Shown here: positions 50,297 through 59,900 of the stretch, piece by piece
Layout of the letters: every line of letters begins with the position of its first letter
Numbering within the stretch: the first letter of the stretch is position 1
Source: a bacterium
Lineage (GTDB): Bacteria > UBP6 > UBA1177
Reading direction: 5' to 3'
Assembly (NCBI GenBank): GCA_017961325.1
Contig: JAGCXM010000011.1
Span: 62,001-126,000, forward strand
Length of the DNA stretch: 64,000 nucleotides
The notes under the pieces: model-generated
Told to the model about the DNA's origin: nothing
Seen by the model: only the letters and a program-made list of their open reading frames with translations
Databases searched by the model: none
Position numbers and translations under genes: made by a program

Positions 50297-52948
50297 ATGA
50301 AAAAATTTTTGGTCGTTTTTGCTCTCCTGCTGTTTGTTTTGACAGTTTCGGCAGAGCAGAAAAATCTTTTTGCTGCGGCTTCGGTCAAGAAAATCGACGG
50401 TGTCACGGCAATGGTTTCAGGGCTTGACATTCAGGTCAAAGCGGATGCCGATTCTCTGAAAAAATTCATTAAAAACGATTTTTACAAGGCTTTCAACATC
50501 GGAAAAAATGTTGAGCCCGAGCTTTTCCGCGCCGTTAAAATCGACGATGCTTCAATTTACAAGTTCGTTCCTTTCTACAAAGGGATCAAAGTCGACGGAG
50601 TCTACACCGTCATCACGATGAGAAACGGAAAAATCGACAAAATCAGCAACGGTCTTTCCGACATCGACATTGACATCACGAAGATGATTCCCGAAACTCA
50701 GGCACTCAAATCGGCTATGGCAGCCAGACACATGAAAGTAACGCCGGCACATTATGACATTGAAAAAATCATAACGCGTCATTTCGGTAAATTCGTTCCC
50801 GCTTACAGAGTCAGATTCGCTCCGATCACACTTGCAGACAGCCGCTATCATCTTGTCAACGCGCTGACCGGCAAAGTCATCAAATCGAGCCACTCGACAT
50901 ACTTTGAAGACCCTGAAGATCCGATATCTCCGGATGATCCTGCAGATTCCGATGTGCCCGATACCGGCGACACTGCTCCGGATCCTGCAGATTCCGATGT
51001 GCCCGATACCGGCGACACTGCCCCGGATCCTGCGGATACCGGCGATACGGAAGAGCCGTCCGAACCCAAGTTCGTCTGCGACGGCAGTGAGACCAACAAG
51101 GCGAAAATCTGGAAGTTCAATCCTATAATCACTCCTGAACTTGAAGAAGTAGAGCTTCCTTGGGTAGCATCATACGATGACAGCGAACTTACCCCGGAAC
51201 TTTTGGGAACGCTTATCACCGGGCAGGATGACAGTGGAATAAGAAAAATCAGAGCTTACAACTGCCCTGATGACGGAACGAAAATAGGTTTCTCTGGAAT
51301 GTTCGAGATTGACACATGCCATCCGATGCCGCTTGCAAACAAATGCGAAAACGGCAGTTTCATATATGATGACTGCGACGGCGGACATGAGTTTTCTCTA
51401 GAAAATATGACGATTGAGAAGATTGACCGCTGTGCCGAAATCTCAATGTACTACCATGCTTCCAAAATTTATGATTACGTAGGCAGGCTTTATACTGACA
51501 TATCCGGAGAAAAGGATTTCCACCTTCAGCACAATGACGCGGAGAAGCCGCTCAACGTCATCAGCAACTTTGTAATGCCGAATTTGAGTGCTCTGATGGG
51601 TGGCGGAAGCGATGGAGATGACAAACTCGTTCCGTTCGACAATGCCTTTTTCACTGAGGAGCAGCCGATGCTGACAATGCTTCTCGGACAATTCGGCGTC
51701 AACGGCGACCTTCTTGTTTTCGGACAGGGAACAAAAGCTGATCTCGGATATGACGGCGATGTCGTTTACCACGAATTCGGTCATGCAACGATCTACACTG
51801 CCGGAATCACCGGTCTTGAATATACCGACAAATACGGCATGACCGTTGAGCCGGGCTCGCTTCACGAAGGTATGGCCGATACATTCGCTTTCATTATGAC
51901 AGACAACACCTGCACCGGCGAATACGCATCTGAAGGTTTCATAAAGGCTGACGAGAGATACAAGGCCACGATGGATACAGAGGGCGAGGGCGACAAGAAA
52001 GTTTACTGCATGAGAAGCGCTCTCAACAAGAACAAGGTTTTTGAAGATTTTGTCGGAGAAGTGCATTTTGACGGCAAACCGCTTCTCGCTTCGAACTGGG
52101 ATATTTACCAGCTTATAAAGGGAGAAGACAAAGATACGGAGATACCTCGCAAAAATCTGGCTAAACTTTTCCTTAAGACACTCTATGCTATAGGCGATGC
52201 GGATGCTTCCTACAAACTTTGGGCTGAAACCCTTATGTCCGAAGTCGAAAAGGATGACAACTTCAAAGACAAAGCTGCTGAAATCAGGAAAATTCTTGAA
52301 GAGAGAAATTTCTTTGAGGAAGTCAGAGCACGCAGCGTAAACGAACAGATAAAGGATACGATGTATATTCCCGCCGGCGGCAGCAACGGTATGGGAGGCA
52401 GTGATCCGACCGGCGGCATGCTCGGCGGCGGAGAGAGCGGAATCACTGTTATAGACGGCGACAAGGAAGTACAGGTCGGACCGGCTTACATCCAGTATTA
52501 CTTCGATGTTCCTGCTGATGCAGAGAAGGACGCGCTTAAACTCTCGGCGACTGTTGTATCGAACGGTTCGGAGTCCATGCTCGGTATGGGTGGCGACAGC
52601 AACTCAGACCCCAAGCTGGAAATTTATTACAGAAAGGGCGCTCCTGTTGAATATTCGGAAGACGGTGAAGTCAAAAAAGACGGAAAATCGGCAGGCGATC
52701 CTTCAAAAGGCTGGTTTGTACGCGATGTCGAAAAAGGTGCGAGATATTACATTCAGTTCGTGAACGTTTCACCGAACGCTGCAGTGGCTACGGCTATTTC
52801 AGTTGTGTCTTCCGATGCTCCGGTAGAAGAGTCGGATACTGACGGGGAAGAAGAGGTCAGCGACGACGAAATGAGTTACGAAGACGATGCAAACCAGAAA
52901 GAGGATAAAAAAGGCGGCAGTTCAAGCGGCTGTTCGCTTACCCTTTAA
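50297..52948 (+). CDS. Secreted gluzincin (thermolysin/fungalysin-like) metallopeptidase
   Basis: 883 residues. Signal peptide (about 1-20), a propeptide-like FTP/PepSY region ending with YRVRFAPITLADSRYHLVNA, then an acidic linker of DPADSDVPDTGDTA repeats (about 214-251). A catalytic region follows with zinc motif HEFGH and the downstream EGMADTFAF glutamate, as in the M4/M36 group. A later domain (about 690-840) looks beta-rich. The C-terminus is a Glu/Asp stretch closing with KKGGSSSGCSLTL, which recalls short Gly/Ser-Cys sorting tails but lacks a following membrane helix. The start has CGGAGG. Probably secreted or surface linked. Confidence 0.83.
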   Translation: MKKFLVVFALLLFVLTVSAEQKNLFAAASVKKIDGVTAMVSGLDIQVKADADSLKKFIKNDFYKAFNIGKNVEPELFRAVKIDDASIYKFVPFYKGIKVDGVYTVITMRNGKIDKISNGLSDIDIDITKMIPETQALKSAMAARHMKVTPAHYDIEKIITRHFGKFVPAYRVRFAPITLADSRYHLVNALTGKVIKSSHSTYFEDPEDPISPDDPADSDVPDTGDTAPDPADSDVPDTGDTAPDPADTGDTEEPSEPKFVCDGSETNKAKIWKFNPIITPELEEVELPWVASYDDSELTPELLGTLITGQDDSGIRKIRAYNCPDDGTKIGFSGMFEIDTCHPMPLANKCENGSFIYDDCDGGHEFSLENMTIEKIDRCAEISMYYHASKIYDYVGRLYTDISGEKDFHLQHNDAEKPLNVISNFVMPNLSALMGGGSDGDDKLVPFDNAFFTEEQPMLTMLLGQFGVNGDLLVFGQGTKADLGYDGDVVYHEFGHATIYTAGITGLEYTDKYGMTVEPGSLHEGMADTFAFIMTDNTCTGEYASEGFIKADERYKATMDTEGEGDKKVYCMRSALNKNKVFEDFVGEVHFDGKPLLASNWDIYQLIKGEDKDTEIPRKNLAKLFLKTLYAIGDADASYKLWAETLMSEVEKDDNFKDKAAEIRKILEERNFFEEVRARSVNEQIKDTMYIPAGGSNGMGGSDPTGGMLGGGESGITVIDGDKEVQVGPAYIQYYFDVPADAEKDALKLSATVVSNGSESMLGMGGDSNSDPKLEIYYRKGAPVEYSEDGEVKKDGKSAGDPSKGWFVRDVEKGARYYIQFVNVSPNAAVATAISVVSSDAPVEESDTDGEEEVSDDEMSYEDDANQKEDKKGGSSSGCSLTL
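50936..51049 (+). repeat. 45-bp tandem repeat in the peptidase linker
   Basis: Two nearly identical 45-bp copies (50936-50980, 50981-51025) and a partial third (to 51049) encode DPADSDVPDTGDTAP. Only one base differs between the full copies, pointing to recent duplication; the length keeps the frame. Confidence 0.88.
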
Positions 52949-53023
52949 TCCGCATTTCTAAAATCCGTTCGGCAAATCAACACTTTAACCTCTTGAAATT
53001 AAACAGAAATCTGCTGAAACACC

Positions 53024-53051
53024 TTGACAAATCAAGAGTTTTGAGTATAAT
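53024..53051 (+). promoter_or_regulatory. Strong putative carD promoter
   Basis: Perfect TTGACA (53024-53029), 16 nt and perfect TATAAT (53046-53051), then GCGCG and CGTTTTTG. The best match in the window to the general pattern. Confidence 0.8.
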
Positions 53052-53088
53052 GCGCGCGTTTTTGTTCTTAGTTTTCGGAGGTTTTTAA

Positions 53089-53589
53089 ATGAATCAGTTC
53101 AAACCCGGCGATTTGGCGGTTTATCCCAATTACGGTGTCGGAAAAGTCGTTTCCGTCGAATCAAGGACGATGGGGGATTCAGAGGTTTCCTGTTATGTCG
53201 TCAGTATTCTTTCCGACGGTTCAAAAGTTATCGTTCCCGTTGACACTGCGGAACAGGCCGGGCTCAGGAATCTGATAAGTCTTGAGGTCGCAAAAGAGGT
53301 TTACGACTGTTTCAAATTCAGGAATCTCGATCTTTTGAAGATGAACTGGAACAAGCGTTACAGATTTCTTCAGGAAAAAATGAAAATCGGCAAGGTCACG
53401 GATGTCGCTACCGTAATTTCCGACCTGATGTTTCTGAAGAGAAAGAAAGGTTTGAGTTACGGCGAAGAGCGGCTTTTGAACGATGCCGAAAACATTCTTG
53501 CGACCGAGCTTTCGATCACCGAAAACCTTCCAAAAGAAGAAGTCGTCAATAAAATCCACAACAGTTTCAAGACAAAAGCAAATTCATAA
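53089..53589 (+). CDS. CarD-family RNA polymerase-binding regulator
   Basis: 166 residues. The N-terminal Tudor-like RNAP-interaction domain begins FKPGDLAVYPNYGVGKVVSVE, with the IVPVD segment. The helical C-terminal domain includes WNKRYRFLQEKMKIGKVTDVA and SYGEERLLNDAENILATEL, the CarD/CdnL hallmark. CarD proteins stabilise the open complex at housekeeping promoters. It has a strong promoter and GGAGG site. The next gene starts right after its stop. Confidence 0.92.
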   Translation: MNQFKPGDLAVYPNYGVGKVVSVESRTMGDSEVSCYVVSILSDGSKVIVPVDTAEQAGLRNLISLEVAKEVYDCFKFRNLDLLKMNWNKRYRFLQEKMKIGKVTDVATVISDLMFLKRKKGLSYGEERLLNDAENILATELSITENLPKEEVVNKIHNSFKTKANS

Positions 53590-53946
53590 ATGATTTCCGT
53601 TCAGCCGGACACACTGGTTACCGGAATCGACAGATGGTATCTCGAAAAACTGCTCGATTCTGATTTTTTCTGGTACGCAACTCCCTTTGAGCATTCGAAA
53701 TCGCTCGGTTTTATCTTGCCGGAGAAGGGCATTCCGGCAAAAATTCCGATGACTGTGGTTGTCGATTTAAGTGAAATCGAAAAAGATCGGATTTTATCGT
53801 TTGATCCTGCGAAAACCGTCTTTTATTCGGAAGAATGGCGCGATAACGCATCGGTTGCCGCATCTTTCGTGAAAAATATCGTCAATTTCCGCAACGGAAA
53901 ACCCGATTTCGTCAAAAAGGACTATAGAATAACGACGTTTGCCTGA
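53590..53946 (+). CDS. Hypothetical protein downstream of carD (118 aa)
   Basis: I do not recognise this protein. Its ATG follows the carD stop codon directly, so translation is coupled. It has no signal peptide or membrane segment. Segments VVVDLSEIEKDRILSF and TVFYSEEWRDNASVAASF suggest an alpha/beta fold with amphipathic helices. It might partner CarD or be an unrelated cytosolic protein. Its stop abuts the end of the convergent kinase gene. Confidence 0.6.
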   Translation: MISVQPDTLVTGIDRWYLEKLLDSDFFWYATPFEHSKSLGFILPEKGIPAKIPMTVVVDLSEIEKDRILSFDPAKTVFYSEEWRDNASVAASFVKNIVNFRNGKPDFVKKDYRITTFA

Positions 53947-56900
53947 TTATTCGCTTTTCGGAATCTCCAGATAAAAATCGTTGAGTTTCATTCCGGCTTC
54001 TTTCTCCATTCTGCGCAGAAGTTCAAAGGCCGGAAGGTTCAGATCCGGAGCTTCGATCGGGTAAAATTTCAGATTTTCTCCGTCGCATATTCCGGTAAGG
54101 TTCTGTTCCGGCTCGAAGAAAACGCAGGCGGGTTCTTTGTCCGTCGGAATTGCGAAAATAAGTTTGTGTTCATTTACGTCCCAGATTCTGACTGCGGCGT
54201 TTTCATCTGTCGTCGCTACGAAAAGTCCGTCTTCCGAGACGGCGATTTTTGCAGTTTCGTCGAGTTTCCCTCTGAAATCGATGATTGAATTGTTTGAAGT
54301 GTCGATATGGCTCAGAGTCCCTTTGTCAAAACCGACCGCAATATTTGAATTCCGTATAAACTCCAGGGATTGCGCGTTTCTTCCTTCTATTCCGATTTTA
54401 TTTTCTTCAATTAGTTCCGGAATGGAGAAAAATCTTATCTCACCTGAACAGATTGCCGCCAGTTTTTTGCCGTCCGGCGCGAAACCGAGCCCCTGCAAAG
54501 CCGGATTTCCGCATTCGGCAGTTTTTGTTTCAAAGTTTTCAAGCCGCACGAGACGGATTTTTTCTCCGCATGAAAGTGAAACAAAAGCAGAATCAGGCGA
54601 AATTTTTACAGACAGAATCTCTTCATTACCGGTTTTCAGTTCTTTTGTCTCTTTTTTTTCTCTGTCGTAAAGTTTCAAAATGCCGTTCTTCCCTGCGACA
54701 GCGAGGAATCTGCCGTCTTTTGAGACGTGGAAATCGGAGATCGGGAAATTTTCTTCATATTCTTCGGACAGAAAACCGTCATTTTTTGAAACAATCGATA
54801 TTTTGTTTTCACCGTTTTGCGTAACTGCCGTGAAACCCTTAACCAGTAAGGCTTTTCTCAGACCTGAGAATGTCGATTTAAACAGGCCGGTCTCTTTTTT
54901 TACATATTTTTTCCAAATTCTCAGAAATCCCTCTTCTCCGGCCGTAGCGATAAAGTCGTTTCCTATGAAAAAAGCAGATACGACGGCTGAATCGTGACCG
55001 TCTATTGCAAAGAGCGGAATAAGTTTCAGCAAGTCCCAGACTACGGCCTTACCCTCTTTTGAAGCTGTTATGAAAAGGTTTTCACTGCTTCGGCAGCTTA
55101 TGCTTAAGATGGGTGAAGACCTGAAGGAAAGGGTGTTTGATATTTCGCCGGTTTCAGATGAAAAAACGGCGATATGTCCTTTTTCGGTTCCCGCGATTAA
55201 CGATTTTCCGTAAGAACAGGGCGCCGCTGAGGTTATAAAATCGTTTTCTTTTTGATACAAATTCGATTTTGCCGCTTCAAGAACGGCTGAATCGGCTTCA
55301 AACCCTTTTCCGACCGATGCAGTTACGGTCTTTTCGACAATGTTTATTTCGGCGGCCTCGCTGTTTGAAAGGAGAACTTCCAGTTTTTCTCCGTCCGGTG
55401 AAAAGCGGAACTCTTTCACAGCGTTTCTCAAATCGAATTTGTAAATCCTGGACAAATCAGGAAAACTGAAAAGAGTGACTTCGCCGCCCCTGCAGCCTGT
55501 TGCAATGACTTTTCCGTCTTCGGACGCCGCTGCAGCTGAAATTCTGCAGCCCGTGAAGGTATCCTTTTCAAAAACTGCACCGCGGTGGAAGTTTTTCATA
55601 TAAAATTTTGAAACTGCGCTTGAAAGTATGTCTATGCCCTCATCTGAATTTACCGAAAAATCCGGGTTGTATTCAGGACTTTTTTTGTTGAGCGGGTTGT
55701 AATACATCGCAGCCGCCGCATACACCCTTGATGCGATGTAGCTTTTCCCTGCTTCCAGCTTGTCCGATTTTTCGCTGAACGCCTGAGCCGTACGGTAGTT
55801 TGCCATCATTCTGCCGTGTTCGGCCTCTTCTCTTGCTTTGGTTTCGCGGTTCAGGGCCATCATAATGTAAATTGCGGCGATAACGGCGACGGCAAGGATT
55901 ATGAAGGATGATGTGGCTACTGCTTTGTGGCGCGAAGCGGCGAATTTCAGGCTTTCGAAGAGCGAATAGCGGTAGACCCTGACTTTTCTGCCCGAAAGGT
56001 AGGAGGAAAGATCTTCAAGCATTTCTCCTACCGCAGCGTAACGTTCCTTTTTCTTTTTTGAAAGCGCCTTCCCGGCTATTGCGGCAAGCTCCGGCGGAAT
56101 GTCTTTGTTCCTTTTCGTGGCGTTTTCGACCTTTTCGGTTAGAACTTTTCTGATGATTTCATCGACGGATTTGCCTGAAAAAGGAGGAATGCCAGTCAAA
56201 ATCTGATAAAGTATCGCCCCGAGCGAATAGATATCGGAAAGTTCATCGATTTCTTCGATTTTGCCTTCAGCCTGTTCCGGCGGCATGTACGACGGAGTTC
56301 CTATAGCCTGACCGACGATGGTTTCGCCTACTCCGAAATTTTCGTACTGCATGAAAATCATTTCATCGGAACCCTTGAGTTTGGCAAGTCCCCAGTCGAG
56401 AACGACGGTTTCACCGAATTCTCCTATCATTACGTTCGACGGTTTCAGGTCGCGGTTGATAACACCTTTGCTGTGAGAATACGCCACGGCGTTGCAGACA
56501 TTGTAAAAATAGGGGAGAAGTTCCAGTCTTTCTTCGAGAGAGTCACATTTTCTGATTGCCTGAAGAAGAGTTTTTCCCTTGATGAGCCGCATCGTGTAAT
56601 AAAACGTGCCGTTTTGATGCCTGCCGATTTCATAAACGGGAATTATCGCCGGATGTTCGAGTCTTCCGGTCAGTTTCGCCTCGCGCAGGAAGCGGTTTCT
56701 CATCGCCGTTTTTTGCGGATCTTCGTTTTCCGAAGGCGGTTTTACGGAATCGGACAAAAGTTCCTTCATTGCGATTTTGCGTCCTATGTGACGGTCCATA
56801 ACGCCCAAAACCCTGCCTGAACCGCCGCGTGCAAGCTCTTCGATGATTTCGTATCTTCCCTCCGATTCGTCCGTGACCGTCTTGTCTCCGTCCGTTTCTG

Positions 56901-56979
56901 TAATCAGATCGGATTTTTCGATTAAAAATTCTATCGTTTTGTTACTTTTTTCCTGATTTTTTTCCTTTTTCATCTTCAT
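53947..56979 (-). CDS. Membrane-anchored Ser/Thr protein kinase with WD40-like propeller
   Basis: 1010 residues. The cytoplasmic kinase domain (about 43-330) has a Gly loop ARGGSGRV, Lys72 in IAMKEL, catalytic loop VINRDLKPSNVMIG, DWGLAK (Asp195) and GTPSYMPPEQ. The HRD His is replaced by Asn175 while Asp177 remains, so catalysis is still plausible. One transmembrane helix (about 354-376) and a short coiled-coil stretch lead to a roughly 600-residue propeller of WD40-like repeats (FLRIWKKY, AAVRIWDVNEHKLIF), placed outside the membrane. ATG 56979 overlaps recC by 38 nt. It is the last gene of the repair operon. Confidence 0.88.
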   Translation of the reverse strand: MKMKKEKNQEKSNKTIEFLIEKSDLITETDGDKTVTDESEGRYEIIEELARGGSGRVLGVMDRHIGRKIAMKELLSDSVKPPSENEDPQKTAMRNRFLREAKLTGRLEHPAIIPVYEIGRHQNGTFYYTMRLIKGKTLLQAIRKCDSLEERLELLPYFYNVCNAVAYSHSKGVINRDLKPSNVMIGEFGETVVLDWGLAKLKGSDEMIFMQYENFGVGETIVGQAIGTPSYMPPEQAEGKIEEIDELSDIYSLGAILYQILTGIPPFSGKSVDEIIRKVLTEKVENATKRNKDIPPELAAIAGKALSKKKKERYAAVGEMLEDLSSYLSGRKVRVYRYSLFESLKFAASRHKAVATSSFIILAVAVIAAIYIMMALNRETKAREEAEHGRMMANYRTAQAFSEKSDKLEAGKSYIASRVYAAAAMYYNPLNKKSPEYNPDFSVNSDEGIDILSSAVSKFYMKNFHRGAVFEKDTFTGCRISAAAASEDGKVIATGCRGGEVTLFSFPDLSRIYKFDLRNAVKEFRFSPDGEKLEVLLSNSEAAEINIVEKTVTASVGKGFEADSAVLEAAKSNLYQKENDFITSAAPCSYGKSLIAGTEKGHIAVFSSETGEISNTLSFRSSPILSISCRSSENLFITASKEGKAVVWDLLKLIPLFAIDGHDSAVVSAFFIGNDFIATAGEEGFLRIWKKYVKKETGLFKSTFSGLRKALLVKGFTAVTQNGENKISIVSKNDGFLSEEYEENFPISDFHVSKDGRFLAVAGKNGILKLYDREKKETKELKTGNEEILSVKISPDSAFVSLSCGEKIRLVRLENFETKTAECGNPALQGLGFAPDGKKLAAICSGEIRFFSIPELIEENKIGIEGRNAQSLEFIRNSNIAVGFDKGTLSHIDTSNNSIIDFRGKLDETAKIAVSEDGLFVATTDENAAVRIWDVNEHKLIFAIPTDKEPACVFFEPEQNLTGICDGENLKFYPIEAPDLNLPAFELLRRMEKEAGMKLNDFYLEIPKSE

Positions 56980-59900
56980 TTTTTGTAAACTCTTTCAAAA
57001 ATTCGGAAATCCCGCAGATTTCCGTTTCGGGAAATCTTTCCAGAAACCGTTCCCGGTTCTTTTTGAACTGTTCCGCAGCAAGAAGAAAGTAATCGCCAGT
57101 AAATTGGCCGTTTTCCGTTTTTTCTATTGCTGAAGTGATAAAATCGCCGTCGATAATCTTGTCTTTGCTTACGGCAATCCTGAAATCTTCAATGATATCC
57201 GGGGTGTAAAGCGGCATTTCAGTTCGTGCCGAAAGGTAAAGCCTTATGAACGCGGAGAGTTTTTCTTCTGCGGATTCCCTGTCAAGCGGTCTTAAAATAT
57301 TTTTTTTGTCTATTTTGACGGCGAAAACTTCGGTCTCCACCCTGCCGATTTCCGCATTCGCCGCATAGTGTCTGATCAGAGTTTCGATTTTGTATTTCGT
57401 TTTCCATGACGATACGAAAGCCAGAACCATCTTTGTTTTGTTTTTGCGCAAACCGTTGATTCTGCCTGAAAGAGAAACATTGAGTTCTTCAAAATTTACA
57501 GTAAAATCAACGTGTTCCGGTTCTTCGGCATAAAAATTCCCAGCGATTTCCCAGATTCCGGCATCGTTCACAACACTCTTCAGTTTTTCTTCTCCGATTA
57601 TGCCGGGCGGAATTTTTCCTTCACCGCCGGTACGCCTGATGAAATTTTCGTCAGCGGCTGCTTTGTCCGGCATTCCGCGCGACATTTCAAAGTATGTCCT
57701 GCGCAGACTGTAGTTCATCAGATTGTCGTCGTAGTCGAATATTTCTTCGTCTTCCTTTTCATTTTCCGTTTTCGGCAGAGTCAGACCGAGATTTTTTTTG
57801 AAGTAGTGTTCCTGCGGATCCTTGAAAAATTTTACCAACTCTTCAAGAGAGATTTCAATGTGTTTCCCTGAATCGTTTTTTTGTTCTGAAACCTCGGTTG
57901 AATAAGGCTTTCGTGCCGATGTTTCACGTGAAACAAAATTCTTTGCCGCGGCAAAATCTCTCTTTGAAAAAGTTCTGAAACCGCTTTTTTCATTGAAAAA
58001 GTATTCGGGTGAAAAAGATAGAACCGGTTGTTTCGTTTCAATTCTTTCGCTTGAAGTTTCATTCCATTCATCAGTTTCAGCTGCAGTTTTCTTCAGGATG
58101 TATTTTTCGAGGATCTGCACCGGAATTGCGGTTTTCCGGTGTTTTTTTGAATCTTCGCGAAGATCTCCTGCATCGTAGCTTAAAATCAGCTTTCTTCCGG
58201 CGGCAGCGATTGACTCCAGAAACAGATGGAAATCGTTTTCTCTGCGGGAAGCGGTTTCCGGTTCGTCTCCCATTGCCGCAACCGCATGCGTCAGATCGAA
58301 AGCGTATTCCGAATCCTTTCCGGGGAAAGATTCAGTATCCATCCCGATGAGACAAATCACTTTGAAAGGAATGCCGCACATACTTTTTATCGGTGAAAAG
58401 CTCAGTTCCGCGCCGGATGAAACTCTGCCTGAAGCCGCGTTTCCGATTTCGTCTTCAAGGTAGCTCCTCACTGCGTCAAAAGATATTTTTACGGAATATT
58501 TTCCGGCATTTTCGGCAAAATTGGCGACAATATTTCTGATACGCCTTATCTCTTCGCTTCCCTCTTCCCGGACGAAGAAGAAATCAATCATATTTTCGAT
58601 TGAATATTTGAATTCCTCAGCTGTTTTTTCAGTTTTTATCTCTTCCGAAAAGCGGAAAAGTTCTTTTGTAAAGGTCAGAAACCCTTCGATTCCGGCAATT
58701 CTGTCGCCTGAAAAATTTTCCAGAGGGAGAATTCCTTCAAAGCTTTTTCCGTCTTCCGAAAACGGGAGAAAAAAACTCATCAGGATTCTTTTCAATCCGA
58801 AATCCCAGCTGTTCTGCCCCGAAATTCCCCTTTTTATGCTGCTTTCATCTATGATTTTTTCGATTTCGGCAAAATTTTCACGCCTGATTCCGAATTTTTC
58901 GCAGATAAACGGTTCTTTGAAGATAGAAAGGATGTCAGATTTCGTGAAATTTCCTGAATTGAGGCCGATTATTTTAAGAAAAGCCGCCGAAATCCCGTTC
59001 TCCGGAGTCTGTTTCCCGCCTGAAAAGGTGAATGGAATGAAGGTTCTGTCGTTTTGCGGAGTACTTCCGAAAACGGCATTGATGTATGGAACGTAGCTTC
59101 TGATGTCGGGGCAGAAAACGGCGATGTCGCCGGGTGCCAGAGTTCCGTCATCGTTGAAAAGCTGAAGCAGAGAATCCTTCAGAACCTCGATTTCCCTCAT
59201 TTTCCCGCAGCATGCCGAAATTTTCAGGGAATCGTCAGACTCTGTATTTTCCGGGTTTTCTTCATCATTCAGAATGTCGCGCTGAATGGAGGCGAGCAGT
59301 GTTCCGATTTTGGGTTCGATAAAAATTTCGCTCTCTTCAAAAGGGGGATATTCGGCAAAAAAATCGTTGATTCCGATACCGGCAGCGCAGAATCTTCTGA
59401 AAAAAGTCTCTTTTCCGGGTTTGTCTACGTATTCCTTGCTCGGCTGCAGCGCGAAAATGTGAACCGGAAAAAGGCGGGAAAGATGGCGGAACATATTCAG
59501 ATGATACTTGTTCATTCGTGAAATGCCGAATAAAATCAGCGATGTCGGAAAATCATTGCTGAGGCAGGCATTTTCGCATTTTTCAATGAAAAGTTTCGCA
59601 AAATCATGCTCGAAACGGTATTTTTCCCGCAAAGCCGTAAAGATCTCTTTCTGCCAGATTTCGTCCGGACTGCCGGTGCAGAGAGAGTTGCGAAGCCAGT
59701 TTTCGAATATGTGCGGGCGGTAAACCGCATATTTTTCAAAAAGCGCGGCTATTCTGCGGCAAAGCGGAAAACAAAGGGTTCCATTGTTTTTTATGTAATT
59801 TCTGACCGGTTCAAGTTCGGGTTTTTCCAGAAAATCGGATTTAAAAAGGGTGAAAACGGCCCATTCAAGATTCTTTCTGGTGAAAACTGAGTTTCTCGTA

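Noticed and set aside
50936-51049. 45-bp repeats as a CRISPR or attachment site
   Set aside because: They are contiguous without spacers and encode the acidic linker of the peptidase in frame.
52949-53020. Frameshifted extension of the peptidase giving a complete C-terminal sorting helix
   Set aside because: I read the other two frames past the stop; neither gives a hydrophobic helix followed by basic residues.
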